Shown here: positions 15,967-25,162 of the stretch, one piece after another
How the letters are laid out: each line of letters begins with the position of its first letter
Numbering within the stretch: the stretch's first letter is position 1
Source of the DNA: an uncultured Modestobacter sp.
Lineage (GTDB): Bacteria > Actinomycetota > Actinomycetes > Mycobacteriales > Geodermatophilaceae
DNA: 64,000 bases
NCBI RefSeq assembly: GCF_947486615.1
Contig: NZ_CANKUD010000006.1
Span: 186,001-250,000 of the forward strand
Direction of reading: 5' to 3'
Position numbers and translations under genes: made by a program
The notes under the pieces: generated by a model
Databases searched by the model: none
Seen by the model: the letters and a program-made list of their open reading frames with translations, nothing else
What the model was told of the DNA's origin: nothing

Positions 15967-16941
15967 ATGAGCAGCCCCGAGCCCACCGGGCCCGCGCTGC
16001 ACGTCCCCGTCCTCCTCGACCGCGTGACCGAGCTGCTGTCCCCGGCGCTGAGCGCCGACGGCGCCGTCCTGGTCGACTGCACCCTCGGCCTGGCCGGCCA
16101 CTCGCTGGCCCTGCTCGGCGCCCACCCCGGCCTGCGGCTGATCGGGCTGGACCGCGACCCCGACGCCCGCGCCGAGGCCGCCGCCCGGATCGCCGCCGCC
16201 GGCCACACCGACCGCGCCACCCTGGTGCCCGCCGTCTTCGACGAGCTGCCCGAGGTGCTCGACCGGCTCGGCGTGCCCGAGGTCCAGGGCGTGCTGTTCG
16301 ACCTCGGCGTCTCCTCCCTGCAGCTGGACCGGCCCACCCGTGGGTTCAGCTACTCCACCGACGCCCCGCTGGACATGCGGATGGACCCCAGCGGCCCGCG
16401 CACCGCCGCCGACGTGGTCAACACCTACTCCCGCGGCGAGCTCACCCGGGTGCTCAAGGTCTACGGCGAGGAGCGCTTCGCCGGCCGGATCGCCGCCGCC
16501 ATCGAGCGGGAGCGCGAGCGCGAGCCGTTCACCGGCACCGCCCGGCTGGCCGAGCTGGTGCGCGACGCCATCCCCGCCGCCACCCGCCGCACCGGCGGAC
16601 ACCCGGCCAAGCGGGCCTTCCAGGCCCTGCGGATCGAGGTCAACGACGAGCTGGGCGTGCTCACCCGCGCCCTCCCGGCCGCCATCGAGGCGCTCGCCGT
16701 GGGCGGCCGGCTGGCCGTGATCAGCTTCCACTCCCTCGAGGACCGCATCGTGAAGCAGACCCTCGCGGCCGAGGCCACCGACCGCACCCCGCCCGGCATG
16801 CCGATGCCGATGCCCGAGCACGCCCCGGTGCTGCGGCTGGTCACCCGGGGTGGCGAGGCGCCCGGCGAGGCCGAGCTCGCCGCCAACCCCCGCGCCGCCT
16901 CCGCGCGGGTCCGCGCGGCCGAACGGGTCCGGCGGCCGTGA
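15967..16941 (+). CDS. rsmH: 16S rRNA (cytosine1402-N4)-methyltransferase
   Basis: A 324-residue RsmH (MraW), which N4-methylates C1402 in the decoding centre of 16S r[16 protein letters not shown] at the N-terminus, [15 protein letters not shown] near 38-52 (SAM motif), [20 protein letters not shown] near 102-121 and [13 protein letters not shown] near 257-269 are all diagnostic. The ATG at 15967 follows GAGGAG. It is the second gene of the dcw cluster, and ftsL starts 82 nt after its stop. Confidence 0.97.
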   Translation: MSSPEPTGPALHVPVLLDRVTELLSPALSADGAVLVDCTLGLAGHSLALLGAHPGLRLIGLDRDPDARAEAAARIAAAGHTDRATLVPAVFDELPEVLDRLGVPEVQGVLFDLGVSSLQLDRPTRGFSYSTDAPLDMRMDPSGPRTAADVVNTYSRGELTRVLKVYGEERFAGRIAAAIEREREREPFTGTARLAELVRDAIPAATRRTGGHPAKRAFQALRIEVNDELGVLTRALPAAIEALAVGGRLAVISFHSLEDRIVKQTLAAEATDRTPPGMPMPMPEHAPVLRLVTRGGEAPGEAELAANPRAASARVRAAERVRRP

Positions 16942-17023
16942 CCCGGTACCCGGGTGCGCCCGCCCCGACCAGCCCGACCCCGATCACGCCGGCCCAGCCC
17001 ACCACCGTCCGCGAGGAGCACCC

Positions 17024-17689
17024 ATGAGCCAGCCCGCGCGGGCCGTGCCCCGCACCAGCACCCCCCGGACGACGGCCCGGGCCACCCCCACGCACGACAG
17101 CGCCGCACCGCGGAGCACCGCGCGCAGCGGCGCGGCCCGGGCCACCCCGGCCCGCGCCACCACCGCCCGCGCCACCGGCCCGCGCACCACCACCGGCCCG
17201 GTGCACGTGCCGCGCAGCTCCTCGACCCGGCGCACCGGGCCGATCACCGCCGGCGCGCAGCTGCGCCTGGTGCCCCCGGCGCCGGCCCGCGCGCCCGGCC
17301 GCAGCCGCGCCCGCCGCCCGGCCGCGCGCACCCGGCGGGCCCCGTTCGTCGTCCTGCTGGTCGGGCTGCTGGTCGCCACCACCCTGGGGCTGCTGCTGCT
17401 GAACACCGCGATCGCCGTCGACTCGCTGCAGGCCACCCAGCAGCGGGTCGCGAACGCCGAGCAGGCCGAGCAGGTCGCTCGACTGGAACAGCAGGTCGTC
17501 GCTGCCGATACCGCTGCCGAGCTGGCTCGCGCCGCCGCGGCGGCCGGGCTGGTCCAGCCGGGGGCAGCGGCCCACCTGGTGCTGCAGCCCGACGGCACCT
17601 CGGTGGTCGTCGGCAGCGCCGTCCCGGCGCCCGTGCCCGAGCCCCCGACCGAGACCGACGGACCCTCGTCGCCGACCCCCGGGAACTGA
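17024..17689 (+). CDS. ftsL: Cell division protein FtsL
   Basis: A 221-residue bitopic divisome protein. A long cytoplasmic N-terminus of about 105 residues, rich in Thr, Ala, Arg and Pro, precedes one membrane helix (FVVLLVGLLVATTLGLLLLN, about 107-126). A short coiled-coil region with Gln/Glu/Ala heptads follows (about 135-170), then a Pro-rich tail. The family is poorly conserved, so the call rests on topology and position between rsmH and the PBP gene. The ATG at 17024 follows GAGGAG. The low-complexity N-terminus is longer than that of E. coli FtsL, as is common in actinobacteria. Confidence 0.85.
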   Translation: MSQPARAVPRTSTPRTTARATPTHDSAAPRSTARSGAARATPARATTARATGPRTTTGPVHVPRSSSTRRTGPITAGAQLRLVPPAPARAPGRSRARRPAARTRRAPFVVLLVGLLVATTLGLLLLNTAIAVDSLQATQQRVANAEQAEQVARLEQQVVAADTAAELARAAAAAGLVQPGAAAHLVLQPDGTSVVVGSAVPAPVPEPPTETDGPSSPTPGN

Positions 17690-17692
17690 TCC

Positions 17693-19561
17693 GTGCGCTC
17701 CGCTGGCCCTCCTCCGCCGATCCGCCCTGCCGCCCCCCGCGGGGACGGCGGCCGGTCCACCGGTCCGGCGGGTCGCGGTGACGCGCTGCGGGCGCGCCGC
17801 GACCCGGGTCCCCGTCGCCGCCGGGCACCCCTGGGCGTGGTTCAGCGCGACCGGCGCAACCGGTTGGGGCTGGCCTTCCTGATCACCCTGCTGGTGGTCG
17901 TGGTGGGCCGGCTCGTCGTGCTGCAGGGTGTCGACGGTGCTGCGCTGCAGCTGGCCGCGGAGAACGACCGGCTGCGCTCCTACCCGATCGAGGCCGTCCG
18001 CGGTCAGGTCACCGACCGCAACGGCAACCCGCTGGCGTACTCGGTGAACGCGGTCACGGTGAACGCCGACCCCTCGGTGGTCGCCGACCCGACGCGCACC
18101 GCCCTGGCGCTGACCACCCTGCTCGGCGTCCCGGTCGACGAGCTGACCGAGAAGCTGTCGCGGGAGGGGCGCTTCGTCGTCCTGGCGGAGAAGGTGTCCA
18201 CCGAGGCCGCCGACGAGATCCGTGAGCTGCCGCTGAGCACCCGCGGCGGCCTGGTGCTGGTCGACGACCCGGTCCGGCTCTACCCGGCCGGTGCGGTGGG
18301 CGGCCAGGTCGTCGGCTTCGTGGGCTCGGACGGCGACGGGCTGGCCGGCATCGAGCAGACCTTCGACGAGGAGCTGGCCGGCACCGACGGCCAGGAGCGG
18401 ATCGAGGTCGACGGCAGCGGGAACCCCATCCCCTCCGGGATCGACGACTCGCAGCCGGCGACCGACGGCAGCAGCGTGCAGCTGACCCTGGACGAGGACC
18501 TGCAGTACGTCGTCCAGCAGACGCTGGACGCCGCCTGCGCCGACGAGGCCACCGAGTCCGCCTCCGCCGTGGTGCAGGACGTGCACACCGGTGAGGTGGT
18601 CGCACTGGCCTCCTGCCCGGGCTACGACCCGAACACCTACAACACCACCGACCCGGCGCTGCTGGGCAACCCGGTGGTCTCCGACGTCTACGAGCCCGGC
18701 TCGGTGATGAAGGCGGTCACCCTGGCCGCCGCCATCGAGGAGGGCAAGGCCACCAAGGACACGGTGCTGAACGTCGACGGGCACATCCAGGCCGGCGACG
18801 TCGTCGTCACCGACGCCCACGACCACGAGCCGATCGACTTCACCCTCACCGGCATCCTGGCCAAGTCCAGCAACGTCGGGTCGATCATGCTGGCCCGGGA
18901 GGTCGGCGACAGCACCTTCGAGCGCTACCTGCGGGCCTTCGGCCTCGGGTCGACCACCGGCGTCGAGCTGCCGGGGGAGAGCGCCGGCATCCTGCAGGAC
19001 TCCGCGGAGTGGAGCGCCGCGCGGGCGGCGAACGTGCCGATCGGGCAGGGCGTCTCGGTGACCACCCTGCAGATGGCCTCGGTCTACCAGGCCCTGGCCA
19101 ACGACGGCGTGCGCATCCCGCCGCGGATCGTCTCCTCGGTGACCGCCCCCGACGGCACGGTCACCGACACCCCGCAGCCCGCGGGCGTGCGCGTGGTCAG
19201 CGAGTCCACCGCCGACCAGCTCACCTACATGCTCGAGGCCGTCGTCGGCCCGGGCGGCACCGCGCCGCTGGGCGAGGTCGACGGGTTCCGGGTGGCCGGC
19301 AAGACCGGCACCGCGCAGCGGGCCAACCCCGAGACCGGCAGCTACGCCGGCGGTGGCTACTTCACCACCTTCGTGGGCTACGCCCCGGCCGACGACCCGC
19401 AGTACGTGGTCGCCGTCGACCTCGAGCGGCCCACCAGCGACGCCGAGGGCGGCCAGGTCGCCGCCCCGCTGTTCGCCGACGTCATGCGGTACGCGCTGAT
19501 GTCCGGCGGCGTCGTCCCCTCCGGTTCGCCGCGGCCGGACTTCACCCTCACCGTCCCCTGA
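17693..19561 (+). CDS. pbpB: Division-specific penicillin-binding protein (FtsI/PBP3 class transpeptidase)
   Basis: A 622-residue class B PBP that cross-links septal peptidoglycan. The cytoplasmic N-terminus is Pro/Arg-rich. One membrane helix lies near 57-80, then the PBP dimerisation domain. The transpeptidase domain has Ser337-Val-Met-Lys (SxxK, active serine), Ser392-Ser-Asn (SxN) and Lys537-Thr-Gly-Thr (KTGT). There are no PASTA repeats. The GTG start is 3 nt after the ftsL stop. It partners with FtsW and FtsL/FtsQ in the septal synthase complex. Confidence 0.95.
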   Translation: MRSAGPPPPIRPAAPRGDGGRSTGPAGRGDALRARRDPGPRRRRAPLGVVQRDRRNRLGLAFLITLLVVVVGRLVVLQGVDGAALQLAAENDRLRSYPIEAVRGQVTDRNGNPLAYSVNAVTVNADPSVVADPTRTALALTTLLGVPVDELTEKLSREGRFVVLAEKVSTEAADEIRELPLSTRGGLVLVDDPVRLYPAGAVGGQVVGFVGSDGDGLAGIEQTFDEELAGTDGQERIEVDGSGNPIPSGIDDSQPATDGSSVQLTLDEDLQYVVQQTLDAACADEATESASAVVQDVHTGEVVALASCPGYDPNTYNTTDPALLGNPVVSDVYEPGSVMKAVTLAAAIEEGKATKDTVLNVDGHIQAGDVVVTDAHDHEPIDFTLTGILAKSSNVGSIMLAREVGDSTFERYLRAFGLGSTTGVELPGESAGILQDSAEWSAARAANVPIGQGVSVTTLQMASVYQALANDGVRIPPRIVSSVTAPDGTVTDTPQPAGVRVVSESTADQLTYMLEAVVGPGGTAPLGEVDGFRVAGKTGTAQRANPETGSYAGGGYFTTFVGYAPADDPQYVVAVDLERPTSDAEGGQVAAPLFADVMRYALMSGGVVPSGSPRPDFTLTVP

Positions 19562-19642
19562 CCCCGACCAGCGCCGGGACCGGTGCACCGGCGCGGGCGA
19601 CACGGGCCCGGCGGGTGACCGGGCCGGACGGGCCCACGCCGG

Positions 19643-19659
19643 TAGATTGGACCGACGTG
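19643..19659 (+). promoter_or_regulatory. Candidate internal promoter for leaderless murE
   Basis: TAGATT at 19643-19648 ends 8 nt before the murE GTG (19657), the spacing expected if transcription starts at or next to the start codon. No ribosome-binding site precedes that GTG. I see no good -35, which is common for this promoter type. Confidence 0.5.
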
Positions 19660-21210
19660 ACCTCGACCGCGCCAGGGTCGGTGCCCCGGCCAGCGGGGAA
19701 CCGCCCGCTCCCGCTCCTCGACCTCGCCGATCTCGTCGGTGCTCCCGTGCAGGGAGCGGCCGACCTGACCGTCGGTGGCGTCACCCTCGCCTCCGGCGAG
19801 GTCCGCCCCGGCGACCTCTACGCGGCCCTGCCCGGTGCGCGCACCCACGGCGCCCGGTACGCCGCCGACGCCGCCGCCCGGGGTGCGGTCGCGGTGCTCA
19901 CCGACCCCGCGGGCGAGGCCGAGGCCCGGGCGACCGGGCTGGCGGTCTGCGTCACCCCGGAGCCGCGCGCCGTGCTCGGCGCGGTCGCCTCCCGGGTGTA
20001 CGGCCGGCCGACCGAGCAGCTGCGCGTGCTGGGCATCACCGGCACCAACGGCAAGACCACCACCGCCTACCTGGTCGAGGCCGGGCTGGCCGCGGCCGGG
20101 CTGCCCAGCGGCCTGATCGGCACCGTGCAGACCCGCACCCGGGGCCGGGACGCCGCCGGCGCGCCGGTCACCACCGAGCTGCCCAGCGTGCGCACCACCC
20201 CGGAGGCCACCGACCTGCACGCCCTGCTGGCCACCATGGTCGAGGCCGGGGTGCAGGCGGTGGTGATGGAGGTGTCCAGCCACGCGCTGGTGCAGGGCCG
20301 GGTCGGCGGCGTCGGGTTCGCCGCGGCCGGCTTCACCAACCTCTCCCGCGACCACCTGGACTTCCACGGCGACGAGGAGAGCTACTTCCAGGCCAAGGCG
20401 CTGCTGTTCGACGGGCGCGCCGCGGTCGAGGTGGTCGACGTCGACGACCCGGCCGGACGGCGGCTCGTCCGCCCCGGCACGGTCACCGTCTCCACTGCAG
20501 GTCCGGACGCCGACTGGTCGGCCACCGACGTGGCGAGCGTGCCGGCCGGCGGGTCGACGTTCACCCTGCACGGCCCCGGTGGGCGCAGCTGGCCCGCCCG
20601 GCTGCGGCTGCCCGGCCGCTTCAACGTCGCCAACGCCGTCCTCGCCGTCGCCCTGCTGGACGCCGTCGGCGTGCCGGTGGAGACCGCGGTCGCCGGGCTG
20701 GCCGAGACCGTCGTCCCGGGGCGGATGGAGCCGGTGGACGCCGGCCAGCGCTTCGTCGCCGTGGTCGACTACGCGCACACCCCCGACGCCGTGACGACGG
20801 CGCTGCGCGCGCTGCGCGGGGCGACCACCGGCCGGCTGGTCACCGTGCTGGGCTGCGGCGGCGACCGGGACCCGGGCAAGCGGCCGGCGATGGGCGCCGC
20901 GGCCGCGGCCGGCAGCGACGTGCTGGTGATCACCGACGACAACCCCCGCTCGGAGGACCCGGCGACGATCCGCAGCGCGATGCGGGCCGGCGTCGAGGAC
21001 GTCCCGGTCGGGGAGCGCGCCGAGGTGCTGGAGATCGGCGACCGGCGCGCCGCGCTGGCGGCGGCCGTGGCGCTGGCGCGCCCGGGTGACACCCTGCTGG
21101 TCGCCGGCAAGGGCCACGAGACCGGCCAGGAGGTGGGAGGTCAGGTGCTGCCCTTCGACGACCGTGCGGTGCTGCGGGAGCTGCTGACCGCCGGGACGGT
21201 GCCGGCGTGA
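19657..21210 (+). CDS. murE: UDP-MurNAc-L-Ala-D-Glu:meso-diaminopimelate ligase
   Basis: A 517-residue Mur ligase adding meso-diaminopimelate to the peptidoglycan precursor. The ATP loop is ITGTNGKTTTAYL near 127-139. The specificity motif DNPR (VITDDNPRSEDPATI near 426) indicates diaminopimelate rather than lysine. ADHP-type lysine carbamylation and C-terminal ligase blocks are present. I choose the GTG at 19657 because a -10-like TAGATT lies just upstream; a longer open frame upstream is PBP shadow. The next gene, murF, overlaps by 4 bp. Confidence 0.95.
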   Translation: MTSTAPGSVPRPAGNRPLPLLDLADLVGAPVQGAADLTVGGVTLASGEVRPGDLYAALPGARTHGARYAADAAARGAVAVLTDPAGEAEARATGLAVCVTPEPRAVLGAVASRVYGRPTEQLRVLGITGTNGKTTTAYLVEAGLAAAGLPSGLIGTVQTRTRGRDAAGAPVTTELPSVRTTPEATDLHALLATMVEAGVQAVVMEVSSHALVQGRVGGVGFAAAGFTNLSRDHLDFHGDEESYFQAKALLFDGRAAVEVVDVDDPAGRRLVRPGTVTVSTAGPDADWSATDVASVPAGGSTFTLHGPGGRSWPARLRLPGRFNVANAVLAVALLDAVGVPVETAVAGLAETVVPGRMEPVDAGQRFVAVVDYAHTPDAVTTALRALRGATTGRLVTVLGCGGDRDPGKRPAMGAAAAAGSDVLVITDDNPRSEDPATIRSAMRAGVEDVPVGERAEVLEIGDRRAALAAAVALARPGDTLLVAGKGHETGQEVGGQVLPFDDRAVLRELLTAGTVPA

Positions 21211-22643
21211 TCGCCCTGACGCTGGCCGAGGTGGCCCAGGCCGTAGGTGGAGAGCTGGCCGGCGGGCCGGGCGACCTGGTGGTCTCCGGCGCGGTGCTGG
21301 TCGACTCCCGCGCCGTGGCCGCCGGCGACCTGTTCGTCGCCCTGCCGGGGGAGCGGGTGGACGGTGCGGACTTCGTCCCCGCCGCCGCCGCCGCCGGCGC
21401 GGTCGCCGCACTGAGCACCCGGGCCGACCCCGCGCTGCCCTGCGTCGTCGTCGCCGACCCGGTCGAGGCCCTCGGCCGGCTGGCCGGGGCGGTGCACCGG
21501 CGCCTGGTGGACGGCGGCCTGGTCACCATCGGCATCACCGGCTCCTCGGGCAAGACCTCCACCAAGGACCTGCTCGGTCAGGTGCTGGCCACCGCCGGCC
21601 CGACCGTCAGCCCGCAGGGCTCCTTCAACAACGACATCGGGCTGCCGCTGACCGTGCTGTCCGCCGACGCGGACACCCGGCACCTGGTGCTGGAGATGGG
21701 CGCCCGCGGTCCCGGGCACATCGCCCGGCTGTGCCGGGTCGCCCGGCCGCGGATCGGCGTGGTGCTCAACGTCGGCTCCGCGCACCTGGGCGAGTTCGGC
21801 AGCGCCGAGGTGATCGCCACCAGCAAGGGCGAGCTGGTCGAGGCCCTGCCGGCCGAGGGCACCGCGGTGCTCAACGCCGACGACCCGCGGGTGATCGGCA
21901 TGGCGCCCCGCACCTCGGCCGCCGTCGTGACCACCGGCGTCGAGAGCGAGGCCGACGTCCGGGCCACCGACGTGACCCTGGACGAGGGCGCCCGCCCGCG
22001 GTTCACCCTGCAGGCCGGCGGTGAGCGGCACCCCGTCGCGCTGCAGGTCGTCGGGCTGCACCAGGTGGCCAACGCGCTGTCCGCGGCCGGCGCCGCCCTG
22101 GCCGCCGGGATGACCCCGGCGCAGGTCGCCACCGCGCTGTCGGCGGCCGGGCCGCGCAGCCGCTGGCGGATGGAGGTCACCCGGCGCGCCGACGGGGTGA
22201 CGGTGGTCAACGACGCCTACAACGCCAACCCCGAGTCGATGCGCGCGGCGCTGGCGGCGCTGGTCCGGCTCCCGGGCCGCCGCCGGATCGCCGTCCTCGG
22301 CGCAATGGGGGAGCTGGGGCCGGCCGCCGACGCCGCGCACGCCCGGCTGGGCCGGGACGCCGTGCGCGCCGGGGTCGACCTGCTGGTCGCCGTCGGCCCG
22401 GACGCCCTCGGTGTGCACACCGGTGCACTGGCCGAGCAGGGCGCGGCCGGGAGCAGAGCAGATGGCCACGGGGGAGAGCGGGAGACGAGCGTGCACGTGC
22501 CGGACCGGGCCGCGGCAGCGCGGCTGTTGGCCGAGGTGGTGGCCCCGGGCGACGTCGTCCTGGTCAAGGCCTCGCGCAGCTACGGGCTCGAGGAGCTCGC
22601 CGCCGAGCTGCTGGGCTCCGGCGGCACGGAGGTGACCGCGTGA
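21207..22643 (+). CDS. murF: UDP-MurNAc-tripeptide:D-alanyl-D-alanine ligase
   Basis: A 478-residue Mur ligase that attaches D-Ala-D-Ala to complete the pentapeptide. The N-terminal domain has DSRAVAAGDLFVALPGERVDG near 33-53. The P-loop is IGITGSSGKTSTKDLLG near 110-126. VVNDAYNANPESMRAAL near 332-348 is the MurF signature. A stretch near 405-430 (about codons 22420-22490) is polar and less conserved. The GTG overlaps the murE stop (GTGA) and the stop overlaps mraY, so it lies within a tight translational chain. Confidence 0.95.
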   Translation: MIALTLAEVAQAVGGELAGGPGDLVVSGAVLVDSRAVAAGDLFVALPGERVDGADFVPAAAAAGAVAALSTRADPALPCVVVADPVEALGRLAGAVHRRLVDGGLVTIGITGSSGKTSTKDLLGQVLATAGPTVSPQGSFNNDIGLPLTVLSADADTRHLVLEMGARGPGHIARLCRVARPRIGVVLNVGSAHLGEFGSAEVIATSKGELVEALPAEGTAVLNADDPRVIGMAPRTSAAVVTTGVESEADVRATDVTLDEGARPRFTLQAGGERHPVALQVVGLHQVANALSAAGAALAAGMTPAQVATALSAAGPRSRWRMEVTRRADGVTVVNDAYNANPESMRAALAALVRLPGRRRIAVLGAMGELGPAADAAHARLGRDAVRAGVDLLVAVGPDALGVHTGALAEQGAAGSRADGHGGERETSVHVPDRAAAARLLAEVVAPGDVVLVKASRSYGLEELAAELLGSGGTEVTA

Positions 22644-23719
22644 AGTCCGTGCTGGTCGCCGCCGCCATCGGGCTGATCGTCTCGATCCTGGTCACGCCGC
22701 TGGCGATCAAGGCCTTCCGCCGGCACGGCTTCGGCCAGGAGATCCGGGACGACGGCCCGGAGAGCCACCTGGCGAAGAAGGGCACGCCCACGATGGGCGG
22801 CACCGTCATGGTGCTGGCCACCGTCGTCGGCTACCTGGTCGCCCACCTGTTCCTGATCAACCAGGAGGGGCGCGGGGTCACCGCCACCGGCCTGCTGCTG
22901 CTCTTCCTGCTGATCGGCCTGGGCACCGTCGGCTTCCTCGACGACTACCTGAAGATCCGCTACCGGCGCAGCCTCGGGCTGAACAAGACCGCCAAGCTGG
23001 TCGGCCAGCTGGTCGTCGGGGTGACCTTCGCCGTCCTGGCACTGATGGCCGACGACGAGAACGGCACGGCCGTGGCCACCACGGCGGTCTCCTTCGTCCG
23101 GGACATCGCGCCGCTGACCCTGCCGGCGTTCCTGTTCGTGGCGCTGGCCTACGTGTTCATCGCCGGGTTCTCCAACGCCGTCAACCTCACCGACGGGCTG
23201 GACGGGCTGGCCGCCGGCTGCTCGGCGATGGTGTTCGCCTCCTACGTGATCATCTCGTTCTGGCAGTTCGGGCACGACTGCGCCGGCGAGCTGGTCGACG
23301 GCTGCTACACCGTGCGCGACCCGCTGGACGTCACCCTGGTCGCGGCCGCGGCGATGGGCGCTTGCCTGGGCTTCCTGTGGTGGAACACCTCCCCGGCCCG
23401 GATCTTCATGGGCGACACCGGGTCGCTGGCCCTCGGCGGGCTGATGGCCGGGCTGGCGATCGTCACCCGCACCGAGCTGCTGCTGGTCGTGCTCGGCGGC
23501 CTGTTCGTCGCGGTGACCCTCTCGGTGGTCATCCAGGTCGGCTTCTTCCGGGCCACCCGGCGGCGGGTGTTCCGGATGGCGCCGCTGCACCACCACTTCG
23601 AGCTGGCCGGCTGGGCGGAGAACACCGTCATCGTCCGGTTCTGGCTGGTCACCGGGATGGCGGTCGCCTTCGGGATGGGGCTGTTCTACGCCGACTGGCT
23701 CGCCTTCGCCGGGCTGTGA
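22640..23719 (+). CDS. mraY: Phospho-MurNAc-pentapeptide transferase
   Basis: A 359-residue polytopic enzyme (about 10 membrane helices) that transfers phospho-MurNAc-pentapeptide to undecaprenyl phosphate, giving lipid I. Catalytic motifs are FLDDYLKIRYRRSLGLNKT near 97-115, SNAVNLTDGLDGLAAG near 177-192 and MAPLHHHFELAGW near 312-324. The GTG start overlaps murF and the stop overlaps murD. A loop with two Cys (near 214 and 222) is an actinobacterial insertion between helices. Confidence 0.97.
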   Translation: MKSVLVAAAIGLIVSILVTPLAIKAFRRHGFGQEIRDDGPESHLAKKGTPTMGGTVMVLATVVGYLVAHLFLINQEGRGVTATGLLLLFLLIGLGTVGFLDDYLKIRYRRSLGLNKTAKLVGQLVVGVTFAVLALMADDENGTAVATTAVSFVRDIAPLTLPAFLFVALAYVFIAGFSNAVNLTDGLDGLAAGCSAMVFASYVIISFWQFGHDCAGELVDGCYTVRDPLDVTLVAAAAMGACLGFLWWNTSPARIFMGDTGSLALGGLMAGLAIVTRTELLLVVLGGLFVAVTLSVVIQVGFFRATRRRVFRMAPLHHHFELAGWAENTVIVRFWLVTGMAVAFGMGLFYADWLAFAGL

Positions 23720-25155
23720 GCGCACCGGTGGACGAGCAGGGACAGCAGCCGATGGGCACCGTGCTGGTGGCCGGGCTCGGCGTCTCCGGCGCCGCGGCCG
23801 CCCGGGTGCTGCTGGCCCGGGGCGACGAGGTGCTGCTCACCGACGCCGCGGAGCCGGCCGTGCTGGCCGAGCTGGTCGCCGCCGGCGCCCGGTGGCTGGG
23901 CCCGGTGGACGCCCCGCCGGAGGGGGTCGACCTGGTGGTGACCTCGCCGGGCTGGCGGCCCGACTCCCCGCTGCTGGTGGCCGCGGCCGCCCGCGGCCTC
24001 GAGGTCGTCGGCGAGCCGGAGCTCGCCTGGCGGTTGCGGATCGCCGCCCCCGGGGGCCGCCCGGCGCCCTGGTACGCCGTCACCGGCACCAACGGCAAGA
24101 CCACCACGGTGACCATGCTCGAGCAGGTGCTGCTGGCCGGTGGCCGGCGGGCGGTCGCCGCGGGCAACGTGGGCCGGCCGCTGGTCGAGGTGGTCACCGC
24201 CCGCGCCGCCGACGGCAGCCCCGCCTACGACGCGATCGCCGTGGAGCTGTCCAGCTTCCAGCTGCACTGGTCCTCCTCGATCGCCCCCGACGCCGCCTGC
24301 GTGCTCAACATCGCCGACGACCACGTCGACTGGCACGGCTCCTTCGACGCCTACCGGGACGCCAAGGCCCAGCTCGTCCGGCTGGCGCCGGTCGCGGTCG
24401 CCGACGCCGGTGACCCGGTGGCCTCCGCGGTCGTCGCCGCCCACCGGCACCCGGTCACCGTGACCCTCGACGAGCCGGCCCGCGGCCAGCTCGGGGTCCG
24501 GGCCGGGGCGCTGGTCGACCGCGCCTTCAGCGCCGAGCCCGCCGGTGAGGTGCTGGTCGAGCTGGACGCGCTGCAGGTCCGCGGGCCGCACAACACGGTC
24601 AACGCGCTCGCCGCCGCCGCGCTGGCCCGCGCGGCCGGGGTGGACCCGGCGGCGGTCGGCCGCGGCCTGGCCGCCTTCCGCGGCGGCGCCCATCGCAACG
24701 TGCTGGTCGGCAGCCTGGACGGCGTGGACTTCGTCGACGACAGCAAGGCCACCAACCCGCATGCCGCGGGTGCCTCGCTCGCCGCCTACCCGCGGGTGGT
24801 GTGGATCGCCGGTGGCCTGCTCAAGGGCGCCGACGTCGACCCGCTGGTCGCCGCGGTGGCCGACCGGCTGGCCGGGGTGGTGCTGCTCGGCCGCGATCGG
24901 GAGCAGCTGGCCCGGTCACTGGCGCGACACGCCCCGTCGGTCCCGCGCACGGTGGTGCCCAGCGGCGACGATGACGCTGTGACCGATGGGACTGACGGGG
25001 ACCGGGTGATGGGTGAGGTGGTGGCGGCCGCCGTCCGCCTGGCCCGGCCGGGTGACACCGTGCTGCTGGCGCCCGCGGCCGCCTCGATGGACGTCTTCAC
25101 CGACTACGCCCACCGCGGCCGGGCCTTCGCCGCCGCCGTCCGGGCGCTGGGCTGA
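23716..25155 (+). CDS. murD: UDP-MurNAc-L-alanine:D-glutamate ligase
   Basis: A 479-residue ligase adding D-Glu to UDP-MurNAc-L-Ala. It has an N-terminal dinucleotide-like fold TVLVAGLGVSGAAAARVLLAR, the P-loop AVTGTNGKTTTVTMLEQV near 118-135, VELSSFQLHWSSSI near 176-189 and FVDDSKATNPHAAGASLAAY near 338-357. The GTG at 23716 overlaps the mraY stop. An ATG at 23752, 12 codons in, is an alternative. ftsW follows after 7 nt. Confidence 0.95.
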   Translation: MSAPVDEQGQQPMGTVLVAGLGVSGAAAARVLLARGDEVLLTDAAEPAVLAELVAAGARWLGPVDAPPEGVDLVVTSPGWRPDSPLLVAAAARGLEVVGEPELAWRLRIAAPGGRPAPWYAVTGTNGKTTTVTMLEQVLLAGGRRAVAAGNVGRPLVEVVTARAADGSPAYDAIAVELSSFQLHWSSSIAPDAACVLNIADDHVDWHGSFDAYRDAKAQLVRLAPVAVADAGDPVASAVVAAHRHPVTVTLDEPARGQLGVRAGALVDRAFSAEPAGEVLVELDALQVRGPHNTVNALAAAALARAAGVDPAAVGRGLAAFRGGAHRNVLVGSLDGVDFVDDSKATNPHAAGASLAAYPRVVWIAGGLLKGADVDPLVAAVADRLAGVVLLGRDREQLARSLARHAPSVPRTVVPSGDDDAVTDGTDGDRVMGEVVAAAVRLARPGDTVLLAPAAASMDVFTDYAHRGRAFAAAVRALG

Positions 25156-25162
25156 CCCGCCG

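Noticed and set aside
13765-16821. Minus-strand frame of about 1000 codons across MoxR, mraZ and rsmH
   Set aside because: It covers three well-supported genes and has no family features; it is a composition artefact.
16841-19603. Minus-strand frame of about 920 codons opposite ftsL and pbpB
   Set aside because: It is antisense to certain dcw genes and has a Gly/Asp/Val/Arg shadow composition.
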